DNA of 64,000 nucleotides from positions 41,501 to 105,500 of the forward strand of contig CANHNJ010000006.1 in assembly GCA_947462105.1 (NCBI GenBank), written 5' to 3'. This DNA is from Alphaproteobacteria bacterium. Its GTDB lineage: Bacteria; Pseudomonadota; Alphaproteobacteria; Micropepsales; Micropepsaceae. A program made the translations under genes and the position numbers. Numbering within the stretch: position 1 is the first letter of the stretch; each line of letters opens with the position of its first letter. Under the pieces are notes generated by a model. It was not told the origin of the DNA and did no database searches. It saw only the letters and a program-made list of their open reading frames with translations. Below, one piece after another: positions 28,214 to 36,709 of the stretch.

Positions 28214-28543
28214 ATGAAGCGCGCCTTCAAGGCCACCTTCATCGCAGACAATAGCATTGCCCATGCCATTGCGGTGCCCGAAGGCTGGTCGCTGATGGAA
28301 GGCGCGGTCAAGCATCTGGTGCCGGGCATCGACGCCGATTGCGGCGGCGCCTGCGCCTGCGCCACCTGTCACGTTTACATCGAGCCCGACTGGCTGGCGA
28401 AACTGCCGGCCAAGAAAGACACGGAAGAGGCGATGCTGGATTTCGCGCCCGGCGTGAAATCGAACTCGCGGCTGTCGTGCCAGATCACCATGACCGAAGC
28501 GCTGGACGGCATCGTCATGCGCGTGCCCAAGAGCCAGCAGTAA
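28214..28543 (+). CDS. 2Fe-2S ferredoxin (adrenodoxin/putidaredoxin type)
   Basis: A 109-residue ferredoxin. The cluster ligands lie in ADCGGACACATCHV (C-x5-C-x2-C spacing) with the fourth Cys in SRLSCQI about 40 residues later. VPEGWSLMEGAV and EEAMLDFAPGV are typical of the P450-type branch. It is almost certainly reduced by the upstream reductase. The terminal acceptor is not adjacent; the only oxygenase in the window is the Rieske protein at 45352-46410, so any pairing is speculation. Confidence 0.93.
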   Translation: MKRAFKATFIADNSIAHAIAVPEGWSLMEGAVKHLVPGIDADCGGACACATCHVYIEPDWLAKLPAKKDTEEAMLDFAPGVKSNSRLSCQITMTEALDGIVMRVPKSQQ

Positions 28544-28559
28544 CCGCTACTGACGCGCA

Positions 28560-28665
28560 GGCTTTTGGTTGCTGGCTAGGAGCGCCGAGCGATGTGGACA
28601 TGACGTCCATGAGCGAGTTCTTAGCGGCAGCGTAAGAACGCGACGACGTCCAGCGGCCAAAAGCC
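28560..28665. other. Highly folded intergenic element between convergent genes
   Basis: Outer arms at 28560-28575 and 28650-28665 pair over 16 positions with two G-T pairs. Inside are a perfect 7-bp hairpin, GTTCTTA at 28617-28623 with TAAGAAC at 28633-28639, and a TGGAC/GTCCA hairpin at 28595-28609. It fills most of the gap between the ferredoxin and divL 3' ends. It could be a bidirectional terminator or processing element, or a small mobile or REP-like element; no T-run favours either strand. Confidence 0.6.
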
Positions 28666-28670
28666 AAGTG

Positions 28671-31088
28671 TCAAAGATACGCTGTCTTGCGATCTTCGCT
28701 CTGCGTCGGCGGCTCGTCGCCCGGCTGAATGCGGCGCGGCAGGTGGCAGCGCACGACGGTGCCGCCGCTGGCGCCATCCTCGATCTCGACCCAGCCGTCA
28801 TGCAGTTCCAGGAAGCGGTTGACCAGCGCCAGCCCCAGGCCCGCACCGGCGCGCGCACCGGCGCGGCTCTTGGCCGAGAAGCGCTCGAACGCCGTGGCCT
28901 TCACATCCGGCGCCATGCCGGGGCCATTGTCTTCCACCGTGATCTGCACATCCTCGCCGACGATGCGGCCCGTCAGCGTCACGTCGCCGCCGCGCGGGGT
29001 GAACTTGAAGGCGTTGGAAAGCAGGTTGAAGACGATCTGGCGCAGGCGGCGCGCATCGGCCAGGAACGGACCGGCATCCTCGTCCACCACCACGGTCAAG
29101 GTCAGCCCCAGCTTGCCGCCCCATTCGCGAGCGTGGGAGGCGACGTCTTCCAGCACCTCGAACAGGTCGATGCGCTCCAGCTCCAGCCGCAGCGCGCCCG
29201 ATTCCACCAGCGCCAGGTCTAGAATGTCGTTCACCAGGCTCTTGAGCGTGTTGGAGCCCGACACGATGGCATCGACATATTCGCGCTGCTGGTCGTTGAG
29301 CGCGCCCGGCGTGCCCGTCGCCAGGTGCTCGGAGAAACCCAGGATGGTGTTGAGCGGCGTGCGCAGCTCGTAACTGACATGCTTGATGAAGTCGCTCTTG
29401 AGCCGGTCGGCGGCCTCCAGCGCGTCGCCCCGGTCGCGCAGCGCCTGCTCGATGCGGAAGCGGTCGGTGACATCAGTGAAGGTGATCAGGCTGGCGCCGT
29501 CGGGCAGCGGCGACTGCGCCACCGCCAGGATGGTGCGGTCGTTGCGCTCGATCTCGCCCAGGTCGCGCTTCGGGCCCATGCCGGACACGATGCCGCTGGT
29601 CAGCTTATCCCAGACGCCCGCCTCGCCAAAGCGTTCGGCGACCAGCGAAGCGATCTCGCGCACATGCGGCTCGCGCTTGAGTTCTTCCTCGGTGAAGTCC
29701 CACACTTTGCTGAAGGCGCTGTTGTGGAACTTGAGGCGGCCATCGGGCCCGAACACCGCCACGCCTTCCTTCAGGATATCCAGCGTCGCCGACTGCACTT
29801 TCTGCGCCGTCTGGTAGCTCGACTCCAGCGCCAGGCGCTCGGAGACATCTTCGTAGAGATAGGTCAGGCCGCCCGAGGGATGCGGCTGGGTGATGACCTG
29901 GATGGTCTGGCCGTGCGGCAGGTGCCACTGCTCCTCGCCATTGGCGCCGCGCCCGGCGTCATAGCGCGCCAGCCGCTCGCGCTTCCAGCCCTGCCAGTCG
30001 CGCTGTTCCGGCAGCTTGCGGTTTTCGCGCAGGCGGTCGAGGATTTCACTGTCGCTGGGATGCTTGTCGAGGAAGCTTTCGGGCAGGCCCCACAGCCGCA
30101 CAAAGGCGCTATTGTGGAAGGCCAGCTTCTGGTCCTTGCTGAAGATCGCCACGGCGGTTTGCAGCTTGTCCAGCGTGTCGGCATGGGCATCGACATGGGT
30201 CTGCAACCGCGCTTCGGCCGACGCCAGTTCGGTGACATCCACCGCCGTGCCGATGACACCGGCATCGCCCAGCGGAATCTCGGTAAACGACAAAGCGCGG
30301 CGCTGGCCGTTCACCACCGTGAAGCGCTTGGTCTCGACGATGGTGTTCTGGCCGCGCGCCCCGGCGGCAAGATCGCGCTCGCTCTTGTCCAGCGCCGCCT
30401 GGTTGATGCGCAGATCGTCGAGATCCGAAGCGCCCGCACCCTTGAGAAAGGCGTGATTGCCCCAGGTCAGCGCCAGGCCCTTGTCGCGCAGCCAGACCGG
30501 CGTCGGCAGGGCGTTGAGGATGGCCTTGTAGTCGGCGGCTTCGGCGCTGACCGTCGGCTCTTCCAGCCACACCGCTGCCATGCCGCCCACGGCGCGGCCG
30601 CGCGCGATCAGCTTGCGGCCGTGGCTGTCGTTCACCGGAATCTGGAACGCGGCGCCGCGATCCGAAAGGCTGTCGATGGCGGTGGACAGCGCCAGGGCGT
30701 CGGGGCCCTTGAGGCAGGACTGCAACTGCTGTTCGCCGCCGCCATAGGAGTAGGGGCCCGCGCCGTCACGGCCCCACACCACCAGCGGCTCGCGGCCCGC
30801 GCCCAGCAGGGCGTCACGTTCGCCCACGGCGGCCTTGGTGCGCGCACCCGTCAGGCGCAGCGAGCGGCGCAGGCGGCGGGCGATGCGCTGTTCCGCCAGT
30901 GCCCACAGGCCCGCCGCAATGGCCAGGGCGACGCCACCCGCCGCCAGGGCGGACAGGACGACGATCTGGCTGGAGGAGGCGCTGAGCAGGTCCGGAATCG
31001 CGGCAAGGGCCGGCTGGGGTGCAGACATGATCAGTCCGGCTGCCGCCAGCCCCGTCCCCGCGTACCCCAGTCCCTTGCGGTGTCCCAT
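28671..31088 (-). CDS. divL: DivL-like PAS sensor protein with Tyr in place of the phospho-acceptor His
   Basis: An 805-residue protein. A signal-like N-terminus and a membrane helix near residues 40-62 are followed by a basic stretch, several PAS-like segments (about 185-290, 305-415, 430-545), a DHp helix pair and a HATPase domain. The H-box reads HVSYELRTPLN, so the position that normally holds His is Tyr573, the hallmark of Caulobacter DivL, which regulates CckA in the cell cycle. N-box (NLLSNAFKF near 688), DNGPGM (720) and GAGLGLAL boxes are intact, so ATP binding may remain. Proximity to tsaE and ahcY matches alphaproteobacterial divL loci as I recall them. GANTC sites cluster upstream. 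Confidence 0.82.
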   Translation of the reverse strand: MGHRKGLGYAGTGLAAAGLIMSAPQPALAAIPDLLSASSSQIVVLSALAAGGVALAIAAGLWALAEQRIARRLRRSLRLTGARTKAAVGERDALLGAGREPLVVWGRDGAGPYSYGGGEQQLQSCLKGPDALALSTAIDSLSDRGAAFQIPVNDSHGRKLIARGRAVGGMAAVWLEEPTVSAEAADYKAILNALPTPVWLRDKGLALTWGNHAFLKGAGASDLDDLRINQAALDKSERDLAAGARGQNTIVETKRFTVVNGQRRALSFTEIPLGDAGVIGTAVDVTELASAEARLQTHVDAHADTLDKLQTAVAIFSKDQKLAFHNSAFVRLWGLPESFLDKHPSDSEILDRLRENRKLPEQRDWQGWKRERLARYDAGRGANGEEQWHLPHGQTIQVITQPHPSGGLTYLYEDVSERLALESSYQTAQKVQSATLDILKEGVAVFGPDGRLKFHNSAFSKVWDFTEEELKREPHVREIASLVAERFGEAGVWDKLTSGIVSGMGPKRDLGEIERNDRTILAVAQSPLPDGASLITFTDVTDRFRIEQALRDRGDALEAADRLKSDFIKHVSYELRTPLNTILGFSEHLATGTPGALNDQQREYVDAIVSGSNTLKSLVNDILDLALVESGALRLELERIDLFEVLEDVASHAREWGGKLGLTLTVVVDEDAGPFLADARRLRQIVFNLLSNAFKFTPRGGDVTLTGRIVGEDVQITVEDNGPGMAPDVKATAFERFSAKSRAGARAGAGLGLALVNRFLELHDGWVEIEDGASGGTVVRCHLPRRIQPGDEPPTQSEDRKTAYL

Positions 31089-31125
31089 TCTGGGACGGCC
31101 CCCGTTAACACACCCGCCCGACGGC

Positions 31126-31255
31126 GAATCACTGTTGAATCAATAAGATACCGGCGAGACTCGGGTCCGCATAGGTATTGTGGTTAATAAATTATGAAAA
31201 ACGAAATGCAGGTCTGGGGGCCATATTTTGCGGCCTGTGGACAAATTCCCGAGTC
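31126..31255. promoter_or_regulatory. Cluster of four GANTC (CcrM-type) sites upstream of divL
   Basis: GAATC at 31126-31130 and 31137-31141, GACTC at 31158-31162 and GAGTC at 31251-31255 lie within 130 bases in the gap between divL and the divergent glycosyltransferase gene. GANTC is methylated by CcrM in alphaproteobacteria and can tie promoter activity to replication. No clear CtrA site (TTAA-N7-TTAA) was found. Confidence 0.5.
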
Positions 31256-32880
31256 TGTTCAAGGCGTTAAGAATTGCTGAATTGGCCGATGCGATGGCCG
31301 CCTGGCCAGTCAGCCGGGGGCTGCCGCCGGCTGGAACAGCCGGGGCGTCGTCCTGCGCCATCTGGGGCGGTTCGACGAGGCCGTAGCCAGTTTCACCAGG
31401 GCCGTGTCGCTGAGCCCGGGCTATGCCGGCGCCTTCTTCAACCGCGCCGTCGTCACGGGGCTGGAACAGTTCAACCCGCTGGTGGCGGTCTGGGACCTGG
31501 AGCGGGTGGTGGCGCTCGAGACGGGCTTTCCCTTTGCGCTGGGCCTGCTGCTGCACCTGAAGATGCTGATCTGTGACTGGCAGGGTTTTGAGGCGCTGCA
31601 GGCGCAGGTCGATGCCGCCGTGCGCAGCGGCAGGCGGGTGATCGAGCCTTTCGCTTACCAGGTGCTGTCACAATCCCCGGCTGACCTGCGGACCTGCGCC
31701 GAAACCTATGTGCGCCAACAGTTTCCCGCCATCGCGCCGCCACCCGCAACACCGTGCCGCCCGGGCGGCAAGATCCGGCTGGGCTACCTGTCGGGCGAAT
31801 TCCACGCCCAGGCCACCGCCTACCTGATGGCCGGGGTCTACGAGGCGCATGACCGCGCGCGCTTCGAGCTGGTCGCGTTCGACAATGGCCCTGACGATGC
31901 CAGCCCGATGCGGCGGCGGCTGGAAGCCGCGTTCGGGCGCATGGTGGATATAAAGGGGCTGCCCGATGCCGATGCCGCCGCGCGCATCCGTGCCGAAGGC
32001 ATCGACATACTGGTCAACCTCAACGGCCATTTCGGCAATCACCGCATGGGCGTCTTTGTCCGCCGTGCCGCTGCAGGTCAATTATCTCGGTTTTCCCGGC
32101 ACGCTTGGCGCGCCCTGCATGGACTATCTCATCGCCGACGCGGTGGTGATCCCGCCGGGCGAGGACGAACACTATGCCGAGCGGATCGTGCGGCTGCCCG
32201 GCAGCTACCAGGCCAATGACGACCGGCGCGCCATCGCGGCGCAAGCATCATCACGCGCGGATTGCGGCCTGCCTGCCGAAGGCTTCGTCTTCTGCAGTTT
32301 CAACGGCAGCTACAAATTCGTGCCGGACATGATGGCGTTGTGGCTGCGGCTGCTGGGACAGGTGGATGGCAGCGTGCTGTGGCTGCTGGCAACCAATCCG
32401 CAGGCCATGACGAATTTGCGCCGCGCGGCGCAGGCGGCGGGGATCGCGCCGGAGCGGCTGGTCTTCGCGTCGCACATGCCGCTGGAACAGCATCTGGCGC
32501 GGCTGAAACTGGCCGACATCTTCCTGGATTCGCTGCCGTGCAATGCGCACACCACCGGTAGCGACGCGCTGTGGGCGGGCGTGCCGCTGCTGACCTGCCG
32601 GGGCACGGCATTCTCGGGCCGCGTTGGCGCCAGCCTGTTGCAGGCGATGAACCTGCCGGAGCTGATCACGGAAAATCCGGCCGCCTATGAAGCGCTGGCC
32701 CTGGCGCTGGCGCGCGATCCGGCGCGGCTGCGCGGAATGCGGGAAAATCTGGAGGCCAGCCGGGCCACCGCGCCGCTGTTCGACACCGCGCGGTTCACCC
32801 GCCATCTGGAAAATGCCTTCGCCGCAATGTGGGAACGCCATCAGCGCGGCGAAGCACCCGCAGCTTTCGACGTGCCATAA
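31237..32880 (+). pseudogene. O-GlcNAc-transferase (SPINDLY)-like glycosyltransferase, frameshifted
   Basis: The protein is spread over frames. From about 31281 one frame encodes a TPR-like segment (GWNSRGVVLRHLGRFDEAVA) and the first half of the catalytic domain (KIRLGYLSGEFHAQATAYL, ILVNLNGHFGNHRMGVF). At about 32055-32075 the homology moves to the next frame (LQVNYLGFPGTLGAPCMDYL), then SFNGSYKFVPDMMALW, RLVFASHM and HTTGSDALWAGVPLLTCRG, ending at 32880. The 5' frame also lacks a normal start; a GTG at 31237 in another frame may be the original one, implying a second shift near the G-run at 31316-31320. Intact relatives transfer GlcNAc or other sugars to proteins. It is a pseudogene unless these are sequencing errors. 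Confidence 0.75.
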
Positions 32881-32881
32881 A

Positions 32882-32909
32882 AAAAAGCCCCGGTTTCCCG
32901 GGACTTTTT
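32882..32909. terminator. Bidirectional terminator between the glycosyltransferase-like gene and ahcY
   Basis: A stem of AAAAAG and CCCGG arms with one C-A mismatch, loop TTTC, flanked by an A-run and a T-run. It lies two bases after the plus-strand stop and 19 bases beyond the end of the minus-strand ahcY. Confidence 0.8.
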
Positions 32910-32927
32910 CATTTTGCATCGCCAGTT

Positions 32928-34334
32928 TTAGTAGCGATAGGTATCGGGCTTGTACGGACCAGCCTGCGGGATGGTGATGTAATCGGACTGCTTCTTGGAC
33001 AGAACGGTCAGGTCGGCGCCGACCTTGCCCAGATGCAGGCGGGCAACCTTTTCGTCCAGCACCTTGGGCAGCACATAGACCTTCTTCTCGTACTTGCCGG
33101 TGTTCTGCCACAGCTCGATCTGCGCCAGGGTCTGGTTGGTGAAGGAGGCGCTCATCACGAAGGACGGATGGCCCATCGCGTTGCCCAAATTCACCAGGCG
33201 GCCTTCCGACAGCATGATGATGCGCTTGCCGTCGGGGAACTCGATCTCGTCCACCTGCGGCTTGATGTTGTGCCACTTGTAGTTCTTGGTCGCCTGGATC
33301 TGAATTTCGCTGTCGAAATGACCGATATTGCAGACGATGGCGCGGTCCTTCATGGCCCGCATGTGGTCGACGGTGATGATGTCGACATTGCCGGTGGCGG
33401 TGACGAAGATGTCGGCCTTCGGCGCCGCGGTTTCCATGGTGACGACTTCATAGCCTTCCATCGCCGCCTGCAGGGCGCAGATCGGGTCGATTTCCGAGAT
33501 CATGACGCGGCAGCCGGCATTGCGCAGCGACGCGGCCGAACCCTTGCCCACGTCACCGAAGCCGGCGACCATGGCGACCTTGCCGGCCATCATCACGTCA
33601 GTGCCGCGGCGGATGCCGTCGACCAGCGATTCCTTGCAGCCATAAAGGTTGTCGAACTTCGACTTGGTGACGCTGTCGTTCACATTGATGGCGGGGAACA
33701 GCAGCTTGCCTTCCTTTTCCATCAGGTAGAGGCGATGCACGCCGGTGGTGGTCTCTTCCGAGACGCCCTTGATGCTGGCGGCGATCTCGGCGAACCAGCC
33801 CTTGGGCTTTTCCTTCAGGAGGCGCTTGATCAGGGCGTAGAAGACTTCTTCTTCTTCATTCTCCGGCTTTTCCAGGAACGCCACGTCGCCTTTCTCGGCG
33901 CGCAGGCCGTGATGGACCAGCATGGTGGCGTCGCCGCCATCGTCTAGGATCATGTTGGGATAGCCGCCGCCATGCCATTCGAACAGCTTGGCGGTGTAAT
34001 CCCAGTAATCCTTCAGGCTCTCGCCCTTGATCGCGAAGACCGGGATGCCGGCGGCGGCGATGGCGGCGGCGGCATGGTCCTGGGTCGAATAGATGTTGCA
34101 CGACACCCAGCGGATGTCGGCGCCCAGCGCCTTCAGCGTCTCGATCAGCACGGCGGTCTGGATGGTCATGTGCAGCGAGCCGGCGATGCGCGCGCCCTTC
34201 AGCGGCTGGCTGGCGCCATATTCTTCGCGGGTCGCCATCAGGCCGGGCATCTCGATCTCGGCGATGTTGAGTTCCTTGCGGCCCCATTCGGCCAGGGCGA
34301 TGTCCTTGACGATGTAGTCGGTGAATTCGGCCAT
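32928..34334 (-). CDS. ahcY: S-adenosylhomocysteine hydrolase
   Basis: A 468-residue NAD-dependent enzyme that splits SAH to homocysteine and adenosine, removing the product inhibitor of methyltransferases. Seen are [50 protein letters not shown], the NAD motif [16 protein letters not shown] and the C-terminal KPDTYRY that completes the neighbouring active site. The usual bacterial insertion is present ([18 protein letters not shown]). AAGGAAA lies about 9 bases before the ATG at 34334. Three SAM methyltransferases lie within 15 kb, but not in its operon. Confidence 0.97.
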   Translation of the reverse strand: MAEFTDYIVKDIALAEWGRKELNIAEIEMPGLMATREEYGASQPLKGARIAGSLHMTIQTAVLIETLKALGADIRWVSCNIYSTQDHAAAAIAAAGIPVFAIKGESLKDYWDYTAKLFEWHGGGYPNMILDDGGDATMLVHHGLRAEKGDVAFLEKPENEEEEVFYALIKRLLKEKPKGWFAEIAASIKGVSEETTTGVHRLYLMEKEGKLLFPAINVNDSVTKSKFDNLYGCKESLVDGIRRGTDVMMAGKVAMVAGFGDVGKGSAASLRNAGCRVMISEIDPICALQAAMEGYEVVTMETAAPKADIFVTATGNVDIITVDHMRAMKDRAIVCNIGHFDSEIQIQATKNYKWHNIKPQVDEIEFPDGKRIIMLSEGRLVNLGNAMGHPSFVMSASFTNQTLAQIELWQNTGKYEKKVYVLPKVLDEKVARLHLGKVGADLTVLSKKQSDYITIPQAGPYKPDTYRY

Positions 34335-34427
34335 TTGGGACGATTTCCTTAAAGTTGGCCCGGCTTGGTGGCGGGCGGGGGAATTGCGGCCCGGCTATAG
34401 CAGGGGATTCCGGGACCGGGCAAGGAG

Positions 34428-34455
34428 GATATAAAGGAATACGCATATCCTTATG
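34428..34455. promoter_or_regulatory. Candidate operator upstream of ahcY
   Basis: An AT-rich patch in GC-rich surroundings with an inverted repeat AAGGA-N9-TCCTT and an inner CATATCC/CATAAGG-like symmetry. It lies about 95 bases upstream of ahcY on the minus strand and 145 bases upstream of the divergent MFS gene. AT-rich palindromes at ahcY and methionine genes are bound by SAH/SAM-responsive repressors in alphaproteobacteria (SahR type); the assignment here is tentative. Confidence 0.35.
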
Positions 34456-34600
34456 TCGCAGGAGCGGCACGCTCCCGTAAATCCAGCAATTCCAGTCCCT
34501 TGCCCGGATCAGGCCCGGGGTTTGCCTGTCCCGGCGCGACGTGATTGCCTGCAAGCGAGCCGCGAACATGCGCGGCCAAAAAAGAAATCAGGTGGGGAAC

Positions 34601-35845
34601 ATGCGCGACAAACGCTGGCTGGTGCTGCTGCCGGTCATCTTCATCACCTACAGCCTGGCCTATCTCGACCGCGCCAATTATTCCTTCGGCGCCGCCGCCG
34701 GCATGGCGGAAGACCTTGCGATTTCGCCCAATGCCTCGTCGCTGCTGGGGGCGTTGTTCTTCCTGGGCTATTTCTTCTTCCAGGTGCCGGGCGCGCTCTA
34801 TGCGCAAAATCACAGCGTCAGGCGGCTGATTTTCGCCGGGTTGATCGGCTGGGGCGCGCTGGCCACCGCGATGGGCCTGCTCTCCGACATCACGCATCTC
34901 TATGCCGCGCGCTTCGCGCTGGGCGTGGTGGAAAGCGCGGTGCTGCCGGCGCTGCTGATCCTGCTGGCGCGCTGGTTCACGCGCGCAGAGCGGGCGCGGG
35001 TGTCGTCCATCCTCATTCTGGGCAACCCCGTGACGCTGATCTGGATGTCGGTGCTGTCGGGCTATCTCGCCAATGCGCTGGGCTGGCGCCTGATGTTCAT
35101 CCTGGAAGGCCTTCCCGCCATCCTGTGGGCGTTCGTCTGGTGGAAGCTGGTGGCGGACCGGCCGTCCGAATCCACGCTGTTGTCGCCAGCACAGCAGACG
35201 ACGCTGACCGCGACGCTGGCGGAAGAGCAGCGCGGCATACCGCCGGTGCCGAACCTGCGCGCGGCGCTGACCTCACCCCGGGCGGTGGCCCTGTCGCTGC
35301 AATATTTCTGCTGGAGCGCCGGGCTCTATGGCTTTGTTCTGTGGCTGCCGTCGATCCTGCGCAACTATGGCAGCGGGCTGGTGGCGGTGGGCTGGCTCTC
35401 CGCCGCACCCTATGCGGTGGCGGCGCTGGTGATGGTGGCGGTGTCGGCGCTGTCCGACCGCATCCTGAAACGCAAGATCGCGATCTGGCCGCCGCTGCTG
35501 CTGGGCGCATTCTGCTTTGTTGCCTCCTGGTGGGTGGGCGGCAGCAATTTCTGGCTCAGCTTCGCGCTGCTGGTGGCGGCGGGCGGCTGCATGTATGCGC
35601 CCTATGGGCCGTTCTTCGCCTGGCTGAGCGAGACTTTCCCGCGCAACGTGGCGGGCGGCGCGACGGCGCTTATCAACAGCATGGGCGCGCTGGGCAGCTT
35701 TGCCGGAACCTATGTGGTGAAGTTCCTCAACGACTGGAACGGCTCGCCCGACGTCTCCTACCTGACGATGGCGGGAGCGCTGGCCTTGTCGGCAGTGATC
35801 ACGGCGTGTCTGGCAGAAAAGGTGAGCGCAAGCCCGGCAGCGTAG
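34601..35845 (+). CDS. MFS transporter, anion:cation symporter (ACS)-like
   Basis: A 414-residue protein with 12 predicted membrane helices in two groups of six separated by a loop around residues 185-225. The N-terminus has YLDRANYSFGAA, typical of the ACS subfamily that imports hexuronates, glucarate, phthalate or similar organic anions, and GRxxxxR-like motifs follow helix 2 (YAQNHSVRRLIF). The substrate cannot be inferred. The ATG at 34601 was chosen because AGGTGGGG sits 4-5 bases before it; codons further upstream lack one. No catabolic partner is adjacent. Confidence 0.85.
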   Translation: MRDKRWLVLLPVIFITYSLAYLDRANYSFGAAAGMAEDLAISPNASSLLGALFFLGYFFFQVPGALYAQNHSVRRLIFAGLIGWGALATAMGLLSDITHLYAARFALGVVESAVLPALLILLARWFTRAERARVSSILILGNPVTLIWMSVLSGYLANALGWRLMFILEGLPAILWAFVWWKLVADRPSESTLLSPAQQTTLTATLAEEQRGIPPVPNLRAALTSPRAVALSLQYFCWSAGLYGFVLWLPSILRNYGSGLVAVGWLSAAPYAVAALVMVAVSALSDRILKRKIAIWPPLLLGAFCFVASWWVGGSNFWLSFALLVAAGGCMYAPYGPFFAWLSETFPRNVAGGATALINSMGALGSFAGTYVVKFLNDWNGSPDVSYLTMAGALALSAVITACLAEKVSASPAA

Positions 35846-35876
35846 CCGCCGGGCGACCCGCAGCATCTACCGGCTT

Positions 35877-35956
35877 CCTTCCCCCTTTTGCGCGAAGCGC
35901 ACCCAAAGGGGGAAGGTGTCGCAACGAGGTGTTTGCTTGCAAACCCGAGTTGCGAC
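35877..35956. repeat. Pair of compound palindromes between the MFS gene and the HPr gene
   Basis: At 35877-35916 a 12-bp CCTTCCCCCTTT/AAAGGGGGAAGG stem encloses a TGCGC/GCGCA stem with a GAA loop and a CCC bulge. At 35918-35956 GTCGCAAC pairs with GTTGCGAC, with GTTTGC/GCAAAC nested inside. They separate two convergent genes and resemble the element at 558-594. Confidence 0.6.
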
Positions 35957-35978
35957 GGATGGGGGTTCAATTAAAAAA

Positions 35979-36254
35979 CTACTCCTCGCCAAACTTGGCA
36001 TCGACCAGCGCCAGCATCGCCGTCATCGCCTCGGCGGCGTCCGGCCCTTCGGTGGTGATCTCGATTTCCGTGCCGATGGAAGCGGCGAGCATCATCAGGC
36101 CCATGATGGAGCAGCCATGCACTTCGTTGCCGTCCTTGATGACATGGATCTCGGACTGGAAGCGGGCCGAGGCCTCCACGATCTTGGCGCTGGCGCGGGC
36201 ATGCAGGCCGCGCTTGTTCTGGATGATGGCGGTAGCGCGTAATTTCTCGCCCAC
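35979..36254 (-). CDS. HPr-family phosphocarrier protein (PTS-Ntr)
   Basis: A 91-residue HPr-like protein. The phospho-acceptor is His18 in KRGLHARASAKI, and the second half has GCSIMGLMMLAASIGTEIEI where the regulatory Ser of Gram-positive HPr (here in CSIMGL) would lie. In alphaproteobacteria it takes phosphate from EI-Ntr and is also a substrate for the small HprK. It starts with GTG at 36254, two bases after the EIIA stop and without its own ribosome-binding site, so it is probably translationally coupled. Confidence 0.9.
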   Translation of the reverse strand: MGEKLRATAIIQNKRGLHARASAKIVEASARFQSEIHVIKDGNEVHGCSIMGLMMLAASIGTEIEITTEGPDAAEAMTAMLALVDAKFGEE

Positions 36255-36256
36255 GG

Positions 36257-36655
36257 CTAGTTGCCCAGGTCCGCGCTGCCGGCGCGCATGTATTTGCGGC
36301 CCGCATCGATTGCTTCCTTCACGGCCTGGTCCAGCGGCAGCTTGTTGCGGATGTCGATCAGCTTGATCAGCGAGGGCAGGTTGGCGCCCGCCAGCACTTC
36401 GATCTTGCCGCGCTCCAGCAGGGTCAGCGCCAGGTTGCAGGGTGTGCCGCCGAACATGTCGGTGGCGATGACGACGCCGTTGCCGACGTCGACGGACTTC
36501 GCCGCCGCCGCGATCTCGCGCTGGCGCCGTTCGATGTCATCTTCCGGTCCGATGCAGACGGCGCGCAGGTGAGTCTGCGGGCCCACCATGTGTTCCACCG
36601 CCGCGATGAATTCCTGGGCGAGGCGACCATGCGTGACGATGACAAGACCGATCAT
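36257..36655 (-). CDS. PTS EIIA component, mannose family
   Basis: A 132-residue protein of the EIIA-Man fold. The phosphorylated His is His9 in MIGLVIVTHGRLA, and VIATDMFGGTPCNLAL is the conserved second signature. No PTS permease is present, so, as in other alphaproteobacteria, it is likely a regulatory EIIA that hands information from HPr to cell physiology rather than transporting sugar. The ATG at 36655 is chosen over an upstream codon because the family starts at this point. It lies 54 bases after hprK. Confidence 0.9.
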   Translation of the reverse strand: MIGLVIVTHGRLAQEFIAAVEHMVGPQTHLRAVCIGPEDDIERRQREIAAAAKSVDVGNGVVIATDMFGGTPCNLALTLLERGKIEVLAGANLPSLIKLIDIRNKLPLDQAVKEAIDAGRKYMRAGSADLGN

Positions 36656-36709
36656 GAAAGTTCCATCTGAGGCGGCGGACAGTAGCAAAAGCCCTACGTC
36701 GCGGCAGTG

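Noticed and set aside
34335..34600. SAH or SAM riboswitch upstream of ahcY
   Set aside because: No recognisable conserved core or pseudoknot was found; only an AT-rich palindrome is visible.
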